Origin: Limousia pullorum
Lineage (GTDB): Bacteria; Bacillota; Clostridia; Oscillospirales; Acutalibacteraceae
Direction of reading: 5' to 3'
NCBI GenBank assembly: GCA_018714545.1
Contig: DVNG01000090.1
Coordinates: forward strand, 1 to 14,742
Length of the DNA: 14,742 nt
The translations under genes and the position numbers were made by a program. Of the stretch, positions 5,371 through 13,265 are shown one piece after another. Position 1 is the stretch's first letter. Each line of letters begins with the position of its first letter. The notes under the pieces are model-generated. The model saw nothing but the letters and a program-made list of their open reading frames with translations, searched no databases and had not been told where the DNA came from.

Positions 5371-6681
5371 ATGATATGGGCAAAAGAAGAAACCCTATCC
5401 AGAGATGAGATTGAAAAAATCCAGCTGGAACGACTTAAAAAAACAGTAAAACGTGTTTACGAAAAAGTTCCCGCTTACCGTGCCAAAATGGAAGAGGCAG
5501 GTGTTACACCTGAGGACATCGTAACACTTAAAGATATTCAAAAACTGCCTTTTACCACAAAGCAGGACATGAGAGATAATTATCCTTATGGTCTGTTTAC
5601 AGTGCCTAAAAAGGAACTCAGAAGAATTCATGCATCCAGCGGCACAACAGGAAAACCCACAGTTGTAGGTTATACAGACCACGACCTTGATATATGGAAA
5701 GAATGTGTGGCAAGACTTGCCGTTGCCGGCGGCGCTACCGATGAGGATGTAGCCCAGATTTGCTTCGGCTACGGAATGTTCACCGGCGCTTTGGGTCTTC
5801 ACAACGGTCTTGAGAAGGTGGGCGCAGCCATTGTCCCCTCTTCAACAGGAAACACAGAGAAACAGCTTATGTACATGAAGGATTTCGGCACTACCCTTTT
5901 GGTTGCAACTCCATCATACGCCATGAGAATTGCCGAGGTTGCTCAGCAGATAGGCATAGATATAAAGAAAGATTTACAGATTAAAACTCTGCTTTTGGGT
6001 TCTGAGCTTATGACAGAGGCCATGAGAAAAGAGCTTTACAAGGTTTGGGGCGAGGATGTAAACCTTACCCAGAACTACGGCATGAGCGAACTTATAGGTC
6101 CCGGCGTTTCCGGAGAATGTCTTGAGCTCAACGGTATGCACATTAACGAGGACCACTTCATTGCCGAGGTTATCGACCCAAATACCGAAGAGGTTTTAGC
6201 ACCGGGTGAAAAGGGCGAGCTTGTTGTTACATGTATCACAAAGGAAGCTCTGCCACTTATCCGTTACCGCACAAGAGATATCACAAGACTTATGTACGAG
6301 CCATGTCCATGCGGAAGAACCACTGTAAGAATGGAAAATCTCTCAGGACGTACCGACGACATGCTGAAGATAAGAGGCGTTAACGTATTCCCAAGCCAGA
6401 TTGAGGAAGTTTTGATAAATACAGACGGAATAGGACCAAACTACGAAATTGTGGTTGAAAGAAAAGACCACTCCGACATACTCACCGTTAAGGTTGAGGT
6501 TGCCGCAGAGGGTATGATGGACTCCTATGCCGCTTTGGAAGAGCTTGAAGATAAGATCAAGAAGAAACTTCACATGACGCTGGGTCTTGACTGTAAAATC
6601 CAGCTTGTATCACCGAATACACTGCAAAGATTTGAAGGAAAAGCAAAGAGAGTAACTGATTTACGAAAGGATGGAATATAA
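5371..6681 (+). CDS. paaK: Phenylacetate-CoA ligase family enzyme (AMP-forming), copy 1
   Basis: A 436-residue acyl-adenylate-forming enzyme of the PaaK family, which converts an aryl acid such as phenylacetate or indoleacetate, ATP and CoA to the aryl-CoA, AMP and PPi. Motifs: P-loop SSGTTGKP (89-96), YGMSELIGPG (236-245), RYRTRD (298-303), a CPCGRT segment (312-317), the hinge GRTDD followed by MLKIRGVNVF (326-340), and the C-terminal lysine loop FEGKAKRV (421-428). Length is typical. It leads an operon with iorAB and a second paaK, pointing to aromatic 2-oxoacid or arylacetate metabolism in the cytoplasm. The start is ATG at 5371 with GAGGAGG 9 nt upstream. The next gene begins 2 nt after the stop, so the two are co-translated. 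It is about the same length as the second ligase and clearly homologous, but differs in pocket-region residues (GYGMFTGALGLHNG against GYGLFTGGLGAHYG). Acid specificity and direction cannot be read from the sequence. Confidence 0.93.
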   Translation: MIWAKEETLSRDEIEKIQLERLKKTVKRVYEKVPAYRAKMEEAGVTPEDIVTLKDIQKLPFTTKQDMRDNYPYGLFTVPKKELRRIHASSGTTGKPTVVGYTDHDLDIWKECVARLAVAGGATDEDVAQICFGYGMFTGALGLHNGLEKVGAAIVPSSTGNTEKQLMYMKDFGTTLLVATPSYAMRIAEVAQQIGIDIKKDLQIKTLLLGSELMTEAMRKELYKVWGEDVNLTQNYGMSELIGPGVSGECLELNGMHINEDHFIAEVIDPNTEEVLAPGEKGELVVTCITKEALPLIRYRTRDITRLMYEPCPCGRTTVRMENLSGRTDDMLKIRGVNVFPSQIEEVLINTDGIGPNYEIVVERKDHSDILTVKVEVAAEGMMDSYAALEELEDKIKKKLHMTLGLDCKIQLVSPNTLQRFEGKAKRVTDLRKDGI

Positions 6682-6683
6682 AA

Positions 6684-8432
6684 GTGGCTGAGAAGAAAAT
6701 TTTACTTGGCAATGAAGCCATAGCAAGAGGCGCTTACGAAGCAGGTGTAAAGGTATCTTCCGCATATCCGGGAACACCAAGCACAGAGGTAAGCGAAAAT
6801 GTAGTTAAATATGATGAGGTTTACGCAGAATGGGCTCCAAACGAAAAGGTTGCAATGGAAGTTGCTCTGGGCGCATCTATTGCAGGTGTTCGCTCCATGT
6901 GCGCAATGAAGCACGTTGGCGTAAACGTAGCGGCTGACCCACTTTACACAGCCGCATATACAGGCGTTAAAGGCGGACTTGTTCTTGTTGCCGCCGACGA
7001 CCCGGGAATGTACAGCTCCCAGAACGAGCAGGACAGCCGTATGGTGGCAAGAGCCGCTATGGTTCCTGTTGTAGAGCCTTCCGACAGCGCAGAGGCAAAG
7101 GAGTTTATGAAATACGCATTTGACCTTAGCGAAAAATATGACACACCTATTATTTTGAGAAGCACCACAAGACTTTCCCACTCACAGGGACTTGTTGAGC
7201 TTCAGGAGCGTGTAGAGCCTGAGGATATCGCTTACGAGCGTGACGCTGCAAAGTTTGTTATGATGCCGGGCAACGCTATTAAGCGTCATCTGTTTGTTGA
7301 GGACAGACTTAAAAGAATGGCTGAGGACGCCAACACAATGCCAATAAACAAGGTAGAATACAACGACCTTTCAGTTGGCTTTATCACAAGCGGTATACCA
7401 TATCAGTATGTAAAAGAGGCAATGCCAAACGCTTCTGTTTTGAAGCTTGGTCTTGTAAATCCTCTTCCTAAAAAGCTTATTGAGGAGTTCGCTTCTAAGG
7501 TTGATAAGCTTTACATATTTGAAGAGCTTGAGCCTGTTATCGAAGAGCAGGTAAAAGCATGGGGAATTTCAAAGGCAGTGGGTAAAGAGATATTCACTGT
7601 TCAGGGCGAGTACAACGCAGAAATGATAAGAGGAAAGGTTTTAGGCGAGCCTACAGACGCAGACAAGCCTGCCGCTGTTCCTCCAAGACCTCCAATTCTC
7701 TGTCCGGGATGTCCTCACAGAAGCGTGTTCACCGTGCTTAAAAAGCTTAAAATCCGCGGCGCAGGCGACATCGGATGCTACACATTGGGCGCAGTTGCTC
7801 CTCTTTCCGTTATTGACACAACAATATGCATGGGCGCAAGTATCAGCACACTCCACGGTATGGAAAAGGCAAAGGGCAAGGACTACATCCGCAACTGGGT
7901 AGCAGTTATCGGCGACTCCACCTTTATGCATACAGGTATCAACTCCCTTGTAAACATGGTTTACAACCAGTCCACAGGCACAGTTATTATCCTTGACAAC
8001 TCCACAACAGGAATGACCGGTCATCAGGATCACGCCGCTACAGGAAAGACCCTTAAGGGCGAAATTGTTCCTGCAATAAACATTTACAATCTCTGCAAAT
8101 CTCTGGGCATTGAAAATGTTTACGAGGTTGACGCATTCAATCAGAAAGAGCTTGAAGAGGTTATCAAGAGAGAAACAGCAAGAGAGGCTGTATCAGTTAT
8201 CATTACAAAAGCTCCATGCGCACTTCTCAAGGGCGTTAAGTTCCCATTCAAGTGCAGACCTGTTTCCGACAAGTGCAAAAAGTGCGGAGCATGTTTAAAA
8301 CCGGGTTGTCCTGCCCTTACAAAGAACGAGGACGGCACAATCTCCATTGACGAAACAATGTGCAACGGCTGCGGACTTTGCATGCAGCTTTGCAAATTCT
8401 CAGCTATAGAGCAGGTAAAGGTTGGTGAATAA
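6684..8432 (+). CDS. iorA: Indolepyruvate ferredoxin oxidoreductase, alpha subunit
   Basis: A 582-residue, full-length alpha subunit. With IorB it converts aryl-pyruvates (indolepyruvate, phenylpyruvate, hydroxyphenylpyruvate) plus CoA to arylacetyl-CoA and CO2, passing electrons to ferredoxin; the reaction is reversible. An N-terminal pyruvate-oxidoreductase-like domain (about 1-165, with AYPGTPSTE at 27-35) is followed by a linker domain. The thiamine-diphosphate domain starts near CPGCPHRS (340-347), with GDSTFMH (410-416) and ILDNSTTGMTG (436-446) forming the cofactor and Mg site. The C-terminus carries two [4Fe-4S] motifs: C531-x2-C534-x2-C537-x4-C542-P and C560-x2-C563-x2-C566-x3-C570. 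The longer x4 spacing of the first motif is usual for IorA. Translation starts at GTG 6684, 2 nt after paaK, with AAAGGATGG overlapping the end of paaK. All expected motifs are intact. Confidence 0.96.
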   Translation: MAEKKILLGNEAIARGAYEAGVKVSSAYPGTPSTEVSENVVKYDEVYAEWAPNEKVAMEVALGASIAGVRSMCAMKHVGVNVAADPLYTAAYTGVKGGLVLVAADDPGMYSSQNEQDSRMVARAAMVPVVEPSDSAEAKEFMKYAFDLSEKYDTPIILRSTTRLSHSQGLVELQERVEPEDIAYERDAAKFVMMPGNAIKRHLFVEDRLKRMAEDANTMPINKVEYNDLSVGFITSGIPYQYVKEAMPNASVLKLGLVNPLPKKLIEEFASKVDKLYIFEELEPVIEEQVKAWGISKAVGKEIFTVQGEYNAEMIRGKVLGEPTDADKPAAVPPRPPILCPGCPHRSVFTVLKKLKIRGAGDIGCYTLGAVAPLSVIDTTICMGASISTLHGMEKAKGKDYIRNWVAVIGDSTFMHTGINSLVNMVYNQSTGTVIILDNSTTGMTGHQDHAATGKTLKGEIVPAINIYNLCKSLGIENVYEVDAFNQKELEEVIKRETAREAVSVIITKAPCALLKGVKFPFKCRPVSDKCKKCGACLKPGCPALTKNEDGTISIDETMCNGCGLCMQLCKFSAIEQVKVGE

Positions 8433-8433
8433 T

Positions 8434-9000
8434 ATGACAAAGAATATTATGATAGTCGGAGTAGGCGGACAGGGAACACTTCTCACCAGCCGAATTTTGG
8501 GCAAGCTTGCAACACGTGCAGGCTATGACGTAAAGCTTTCCGAGGTTCACGGAATGGCACAGAGAGGCGGAAGCGTTGTTACTTTTGTACGCTACGGCGA
8601 CAATGTTGCAGAACCTATCGTTGAAGAGGGTCAGGCAGATGTTTTGATTGCTTTCGAGCGTTTGGAGGCTCTCCGCTATATTCATTTCCTTAAAAAGGAC
8701 GGTTCCGTTATTGTAAACGACTGGAGAATTGACCCTATTACAGTTGTTACAGGTGTTGCTCAGTACCCTGAAAACATAATCGACACACTCAAGGAAAAGA
8801 GAAACACCATTGTTGTTGAAGCTACAGAGGAAGCAAAGAAGCTGGGCGCACCTCGTACATTTAACGTAATCGTTTTGGGCGCCGCCGCAAAATACATGGG
8901 CTTTGACAAAGAGGATTGGCTTGATGTTATTGAAACCACAGTTCCTCCTAAGACCATTGAAATAAATAAAAAAGCCTTTGAGATAGGCTATAATCTTTAA
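8434..9000 (+). CDS. iorB: Indolepyruvate ferredoxin oxidoreductase, beta subunit
   Basis: A 188-residue beta subunit matching the gamma-type domain of 2-oxoacid ferredoxin oxidoreductases. A glycine-rich GVGGQG loop (9-14) starts the Rossmann-like fold, and SEVHGMAQRGGSV (36-48) is the segment most typical of IorB. It forms the IorAB complex with the preceding gene product and completes the active site; it has no iron-sulfur cysteines of its own. ATG at 8434, one base after the iorA stop, is preferred over the in-frame TTG at 8422 because the protein then begins directly with the first beta strand (MTKNIMIVGVGGQG). The ribosome binding site is weak, which fits translation by re-initiation from iorA. 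Confidence 0.95.
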   Translation: MTKNIMIVGVGGQGTLLTSRILGKLATRAGYDVKLSEVHGMAQRGGSVVTFVRYGDNVAEPIVEEGQADVLIAFERLEALRYIHFLKKDGSVIVNDWRIDPITVVTGVAQYPENIIDTLKEKRNTIVVEATEEAKKLGAPRTFNVIVLGAAAKYMGFDKEDWLDVIETTVPPKTIEINKKAFEIGYNL

Positions 9001-9044
9001 TAAATATAAAAGCATAAATATTATAAGGAAGGGTTGCTGACCAT

Positions 9045-10343
9045 ATGATCTGGAACGAAACAAAAGAATGTATGAGCAGGGACGAAATGACTAACCTGCA
9101 AAGCGCCAGACTTAGAAAGCTGGTTGACAGAGTATATCACAGCGTTGAATACTACAGAAAAAAGATGCAGGCTCTGGGACTTGAACCGGGCGATATTAAG
9201 GGCATCGAGGACTTGGACAAACTGCCTTTTACCACAAAGGACGACCTGCGTGACACCTATCCTTTCGGATTATTTGCCGTTCCTAATTCACAGATTACCA
9301 GAATTCACGCATCCAGCGGCACAACAGGAAAGGCAACTGTTGTAGGATACACAAGACGTGATATCGAAACATGGAGCGAGTGCGTTGCACGCTGTATCAC
9401 AATGGCAGGATTAGGTCAAAACGACATTATTCAAATCGCATACGGCTACGGTTTGTTCACAGGCGGTTTGGGTGCTCACTACGGCGCAGAAAAGCTGGGC
9501 GCAACTGTTGTTCCAATGTCAACAGGAAACACAAAGAAGCTTATCAACATGATGATTGACTTCGGCGTTACAGGTATTATGTGCACACCGTCATATCTGC
9601 TTCACATCGCTGAAACAATCAACGAGATGGGTGTTCGTGACAAAATAAAGCTTAAAGCTTCAATAAACGGCGCAGAGCCTTGGACAGAGAAAATGCGTTC
9701 TCAGATTGAAAACATGCTGGGAATTCATGCTCACGATATTTACGGCTTGAGCGAAATTATGGGCCCGGGCGTTGCAACAGACTGTCAATTCCATTCAGGA
9801 CTTCATATTCATGAAGACCACTTCCTTCCTGAAATTGTTGACCAGAAAACCCTCAAGCCTCTCCGTGACGGCATGACCGGCGAGCTTGTTATTTCAACCC
9901 TTACAAAAGAGGGTATTCCTCTTATCCGTTACAGAACAAAAGACCTTACAAGCATCACTCACAAGCCTTGTCAGTGCGGAAGAACTACCGCAAGAATCGC
10001 AAGATTTACAGGCAGAACCGACGACATGCTTATTATCAGAGGCGTTAACGTATTCCCAAGCCAGATTGAAGCTGCATTGCTTGAAATGGGCGGCACTACA
10101 CCTCACTATCTGCTCATTGTTGACCGTGTAAACAATCTCGATACACTTGAGGTTAGAGTTGAGGTTGAAGAGAGATTCTTCTCCGACGAAATCAGAGAGC
10201 TTGAAAATCTCACAAATAAAATTACAGAGGTTATCAAGCAGGCTATCGGTCTTGCGGTTAAGGTTAAGCTTGTTGAGCCTAAGAGCATCGAAAGAAGCAT
10301 GGGCAAGAGTCAACACGTAATTGACAACAGAAAGTACAACTGA
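9045..10343 (+). CDS. paaK: Phenylacetate-CoA ligase family enzyme (AMP-forming), copy 2
   Basis: A 432-residue paralogue of the first ligase with the same motif order: P-loop SSGTTGKA (90-97), YGLSEIMGPG (233-242), RYRTKD (295-300), PCQCGRT (308-314), GRTDDMLIIRGVNVF (323-337) and the C-terminal lysine loop SMGKSQHV (418-425). The catalytic GK lysine is kept in both copies, so neither looks inactive. Differences concentrate in regions expected to shape the acid pocket and in the C-terminal loop (GKAKRV in copy 1, GKSQHV here), consistent with different aryl-acid preferences (inference). AAGGAAGGG lies 11 nt before ATG 9045; the gap after iorB is 44 nt. Two ligase copies flanking one iorAB pair suggest that one serves the oxidoreductase product and the other another aryl acid, or opposite directions of flux. 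Confidence 0.93.
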   Translation: MIWNETKECMSRDEMTNLQSARLRKLVDRVYHSVEYYRKKMQALGLEPGDIKGIEDLDKLPFTTKDDLRDTYPFGLFAVPNSQITRIHASSGTTGKATVVGYTRRDIETWSECVARCITMAGLGQNDIIQIAYGYGLFTGGLGAHYGAEKLGATVVPMSTGNTKKLINMMIDFGVTGIMCTPSYLLHIAETINEMGVRDKIKLKASINGAEPWTEKMRSQIENMLGIHAHDIYGLSEIMGPGVATDCQFHSGLHIHEDHFLPEIVDQKTLKPLRDGMTGELVISTLTKEGIPLIRYRTKDLTSITHKPCQCGRTTARIARFTGRTDDMLIIRGVNVFPSQIEAALLEMGGTTPHYLLIVDRVNNLDTLEVRVEVEERFFSDEIRELENLTNKITEVIKQAIGLAVKVKLVEPKSIERSMGKSQHVIDNRKYN

Positions 10344-10346
10344 TAA

Positions 10347-10373
10347 AATATAAACAGAAGTTTTATTTATATT
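10347..10373 (+). other. AT-only intercistronic hairpin between paaK copy 2 and the ACT gene
   Basis: AATATAAA (10347-10354) pairs perfectly with TTTATATT (10366-10373). It is weak and has no following T run of terminator type, so it is more likely an mRNA spacer or processing site than a terminator. The ACT gene therefore probably belongs to the operon. Confidence 0.25.
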
Positions 10374-10398
10374 ACTATTACGAAAGGCAGGTAGAACT

Positions 10399-10821
10399 AT
10401 GTTTATTAAACAGTTATCCGTATTTATCGAAAACCGTCAGGGCAGACTGGAAGAGGTTACAGAAGCTCTCGTACAGGAAAAAGTAAACATTCTCTCTCTC
10501 AGCATGGCTGACACAACAGAATACGGTATGTTGAGAATGATTGTTTCCAATCCGGAAACCGCAAAGGACGCACTGAGAGATAAGGGCTTTTCCGCAATGC
10601 TTACAGACGTTATCGCAGTTAAGCTTCAGGACAAGGTTGGCGAGCTTCACAAGATGACACACATTCTTTGCAGCAAAGGCCTTAATATTGAGTATATGTA
10701 CGCTTTGGCTTCTGCAAACAGAGTTGCCATGATTGTAAAGGCTTCCGACGGAGAGGCTGCCGCAAAAGCAATTACAGAGGGTGGTCTTGAGCTTTACAGC
10801 TATGAGGACATGTGCGAATAA
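10399..10821 (+). CDS. Tandem ACT-domain protein
   Basis: A 140-residue protein made almost entirely of two ACT domains, about residues 4-68 and 72-137. Each opens with the family's ligand-loop pattern: ENRQGRLEEVTEAL (11-24) and DKVGELHKMTHIL (78-90). ACT domains bind small molecules, usually amino acids, and this stand-alone form has no DNA-binding or catalytic domain. Such proteins are often found next to paaK and ior genes in anaerobes, so it probably senses an aromatic amino acid or related acid and modulates a partner protein, perhaps one of the ligases (inference). ATG 10399 has AAAGG about 11 nt upstream. A strong terminator 19 nt after its stop closes the operon. Confidence 0.9.
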   Translation: MFIKQLSVFIENRQGRLEEVTEALVQEKVNILSLSMADTTEYGMLRMIVSNPETAKDALRDKGFSAMLTDVIAVKLQDKVGELHKMTHILCSKGLNIEYMYALASANRVAMIVKASDGEAAAKAITEGGLELYSYEDMCE

Positions 10822-10840
10822 TTTTATTACATAAAATAAT

Positions 10841-10878
10841 AAGGTAATTCTGGTACTCAGAATTACCTTTTATTTTTA
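10841..10878 (+). terminator. Intrinsic terminator of the paaK-iorAB-ACT operon
   Basis: A perfect 12-bp stem, AAGGTAATTCTG (10841-10852) with CAGAATTACCTT (10858-10869), encloses the loop GTACT and runs into TTTTATTTTTAT. Position and form are those of a rho-independent terminator. The A-rich run before the stem is less T-rich on the opposite strand, so it mainly acts on plus-strand transcripts. Confidence 0.9.
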
Positions 10879-10908
10879 TAAAGATTTATCTGCAAAGAGG
10901 GTGCGCCT

Positions 10909-11730
10909 ATGAATATTATAGAAATTGAAAGTCTAACCCACGACTACGGAAACAACAAGGGAATTTTTGATATTTCAATGTCTGTTAAGGAAAGCGAAAT
11001 CTTTGGCTTTTTAGGGCCAAACGGAGCCGGTAAAACCACAACCATAAGACATCTCATGGGATTTATTAAACCTAATTCGGGAAAATGCCGTATAAATGGC
11101 TTTGACTGCTTCCATGAGCGGTGTAAAATACAGGAGTTTGTGGGTTATATTCCGGGAGAAATAAATTTTTTCGATGACATGACAGGCGTTGAATATTTAA
11201 ACTTTATGGAAAAATACCGCAAAATAAAAAACGGAAGCCTTAAAAAATCCCTTTTAGAAATGTTTGAGCTTGACCCTAAGGGAAAAATCAAGAAAATGAG
11301 CAAAGGTATGAAGCAAAAGGTGGGAATTGTTTCCGCTTTTATGCACGACCCTCAGGTGCTTATTTTAGACGAACCCACCAGCGGACTTGACCCTATTATG
11401 CAGAAAAGATTTATTGAGCTTATTCAAAAGGAAAAGTCCAAGGGAAAAACTATTTTTATTTCCAGCCATATTTTTGAAGAGGTGGAAAAAACCTGCGACA
11501 GGATTTCAATAATCAAAGACGGAAAACTGGCTGCAACCGACTCGACGGAAGAACTGCGCAACAGACATGTCAAGAAATACACAGTTACTCTTGAAAACGA
11601 AAAGACAGCCGAAGATTTTGCAAGGGATTTTTCCGGCATACAAAAAGGAAACACCGTTGAGGTTACCACAAGACAATCCCTTGAGGAAATTTTCCTACAG
11701 TATTACGGAGGCGGAAAAAATGATAAATAA
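10909..11730 (+). CDS. ABC-2 type transporter, ATP-binding protein
   Basis: A 273-residue ATPase of the multidrug/ABC-2 export class. Walker A GPNGAGKTT (36-44), signature MSKGMKQK (130-137), Walker B VLILDEP (150-156) and H-loop SSH (H187) are all present. The Q-loop region reads GYIPGE (79-84) with Glu where many transporters have Gln, which is frequent in this subgroup. The last 60 residues (from about 215) form the small C-terminal extension seen in such ATPases. The ATG at 10909 follows GAGGGTG. No separate strong promoter is visible between the terminator and this gene, so it may rely on read-through or an unrecognised promoter. It works with the next gene, whose start overlaps its end by 11 nt. 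The substrate is unknown; drug, peptide or lipid export are all possible. Confidence 0.93.
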   Translation: MNIIEIESLTHDYGNNKGIFDISMSVKESEIFGFLGPNGAGKTTTIRHLMGFIKPNSGKCRINGFDCFHERCKIQEFVGYIPGEINFFDDMTGVEYLNFMEKYRKIKNGSLKKSLLEMFELDPKGKIKKMSKGMKQKVGIVSAFMHDPQVLILDEPTSGLDPIMQKRFIELIQKEKSKGKTIFISSHIFEEVEKTCDRISIIKDGKLAATDSTEELRNRHVKKYTVTLENEKTAEDFARDFSGIQKGNTVEVTTRQSLEEIFLQYYGGGKNDK

Positions 11731-12520
11731 AACATTATATTTCAGAGAAATAAAGTCCTCCCTAAAGCTTATTGTGATTTTTATCGCAATACTTACACTA
11801 TACGTAACAATGATAACCGGAATGTATAATCCGGAAATGGAAGAGGTTCTAAAGGAGTTTACAGAGCTTTTTTCCGAAATGATGGCGGCTTTCGGCATGA
11901 ACGGAAACACTGCTACCCTTTTGGGCTTCATGTCCTCCTATCTTTACGGAATGATTTTGCTGATTTTCCCTATGGTCTATGCTATTATAATGGCAAACGG
12001 ACTTATCGCAAAATATGTGGACAGAGGCTCCATGTCAGCTCTTATGGCAGCTCCGGTAAAAAGAAAAACAATCGCTTTTACTCAAATGGCCGTGCTGTAT
12101 TCGGGAATATTCTTTCTGATTTTATACGTAACGGTCTTACAGCTCATCTGCTGTAAAATTATGTACCCTCAGGAAAACATAGCCTCTGATTTAATTTACT
12201 TAAATCTCTCACTGCTGTTTTTACAGCTTTTCATGGCTTCAATTTGCTTTCTCTCCTCCTGTATTTTTAACGATACAAAATACAGTTTGGGCGTGGGCGC
12301 AGGAGTAAATGTTTTGATGTATGTTCTCCAGATGATTGCAAACATGGGCGGAAACCTTGAAAAGATAAAATATACCACTTATTTTACCTTGTTTTCACCG
12401 GAAAAAATTATTGCCGGCGACAGCTTTTCGGTTTATGCCCCATTCATTCTTCTTGCCGGATGTATTATTCTAAGCGCAGCTTCGGTAATCATCTTTACAA
12501 AAAAAGATATGAATATTTAA
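11720..12520 (+). CDS. ABC-2 type transporter, permease
   Basis: A 266-residue integral membrane protein with six predicted helices (about 16-34, 66-93, 119-144, 158-183, 188-208, 238-260) and the cytoplasmic loop IAKYVDRGSMSALMAAPVKR (96-115) after helix 2, a typical feature of ABC-2 permeases. Another 51 codons lie upstream in the same frame but run inside the ATPase gene; ATG 11720 is chosen because GGAGG sits 8 nt before it and the protein then begins with the expected short amphipathic segment before helix 1. The 11-nt overlap with the ATPase gene indicates coupled translation. It likely forms the membrane channel as a dimer with two ATPase subunits. Confidence 0.9.
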   Translation: MINKTLYFREIKSSLKLIVIFIAILTLYVTMITGMYNPEMEEVLKEFTELFSEMMAAFGMNGNTATLLGFMSSYLYGMILLIFPMVYAIIMANGLIAKYVDRGSMSALMAAPVKRKTIAFTQMAVLYSGIFFLILYVTVLQLICCKIMYPQENIASDLIYLNLSLLFLQLFMASICFLSSCIFNDTKYSLGVGAGVNVLMYVLQMIANMGGNLEKIKYTTYFTLFSPEKIIAGDSFSVYAPFILLAGCIILSAASVIIFTKKDMNI

Positions 12521-12525
12521 AAAAT

Positions 12526-12563
12526 GACCTTTTACATCAGTTTTGTTTCTGACGTAAAAGGTC
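12526..12563. terminator. Hairpin terminator shared by convergent permease and TOPRIM genes
   Basis: GACCTTTTACATCAG (12526-12540) and CTGACGTAAAAGGTC (12549-12563) form a 15-bp stem with one imperfect position around an 8-nt T-rich loop. In minus-strand RNA the odd position is a G-U pair and the stem is followed by a U-rich run (ATTTTTTAAAT), so the minus direction is favoured. On the plus strand the position is an A-C mismatch and the tail is weaker (CGCTTTATTTTAT). It starts 3 nt beyond the minus-strand stop at 12567. Confidence 0.82.
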
Positions 12564-12566
12564 GCT

Positions 12567-13265
12567 TTATTTTATATCGCAAAATGAAAAAATCAAATGG
12601 AGGTTTGAATGGCGGTGGAGGGAATTGCAGTCCTCCATTATAAAATCCCAGGTTTCCCTGTAGTTTCCCGAAACCGCAAAATCCTTTGAGTAAATAAACT
12701 TTAAGAACCTTTCCGGTGAGTTTCCGTAAATCTTTACAAACTCGTCGGCATAATACATCTTCTGGTCGCTGGTGAGATTTCCCTGCTGGTTGTGCATAAC
12801 ATGTTCAATATTCCTTGAAAAATAATGGACTGAATAGGGTATTCCTCCCACAGTTTCCGCATAGCTTAACTCTCTTAAGGACATTGATTTCTGACGGTTT
12901 CTGCCTATGATACTCACCGGATTATCCGTATAAATATGGTCTTTTCCGTATTCAATATGGTGAGTATCTTTGAAAACCACATTTTCCGAGGACACAAAAG
13001 CGCCGTCGGTGTCAACTATATGTATAATCCTCACCACATCCTTTTTGGTAAAGCGGTATCTCTTCATCTCTTCTGTAATCTGTGAAGACAGCCGCTTCAT
13101 AACGGCGTCGTATGAGGATTTTTTTACTGTTGTTATATCCCCGTGAACTACATGAAAATGTATATCCCCGGGCTTGAATATTTTTTTCAGAACCGGACTT
13201 AATGTATCCGCATCCGTAGGGCCTTCAACTATGAAAAGTATGACCTTTTTAGTTTTGTTCTTCAC
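12567..13265 (-). CDS. Small TOPRIM-like protein, partner of the upstream AAA ATPase
   Basis: A 232-residue protein whose N-terminus carries FIVEGPTDAD (11-20), with Glu14 in the place of the TOPRIM catalytic glutamate, and IIHIVDTDG (80-88) with the Asp85/Asp87 DxD metal motif after a hydrophobic strand. This is the pattern of OLD-type TOPRIM nucleases. The remaining 140 residues are not recognised. In two-gene defence systems such as PARIS and AbiL/RloAB an ABC-like ATPase holds or controls a small TOPRIM or TOPRIM-like effector that attacks nucleic acid when phage is sensed; the gene order and 17-nt overlap here fit that design (inference). The start is GTG at 13265, behind AGGAAAGGCGG; no ATG lies near the N-terminal motif. 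Its RNA is closed by a hairpin just after the stop. Confidence 0.7.
   Translation of the reverse strand: MKNKTKKVILFIVEGPTDADTLSPVLKKIFKPGDIHFHVVHGDITTVKKSSYDAVMKRLSSQITEEMKRYRFTKKDVVRIIHIVDTDGAFVSSENVVFKDTHHIEYGKDHIYTDNPVSIIGRNRQKSMSLRELSYAETVGGIPYSVHYFSRNIEHVMHNQQGNLTSDQKMYYADEFVKIYGNSPERFLKFIYSKDFAVSGNYRETWDFIMEDCNSLHRHSNLHLIFSFCDIK

Noticed and set aside
8422..8433. TTG at 8422 as start of iorB
   Set aside because: It would add four residues unlike the family's N-terminus; ATG 8434 directly after the iorA stop gives the usual beginning of the protein.
11143..11160. Glu instead of Gln in the Q-loop of the ABC-2 ATPase (GYIPGE)
   Set aside because: Glu at this place is common in ATPases of this multidrug-type subgroup, so it is not evidence of an inactive or unusual enzyme.
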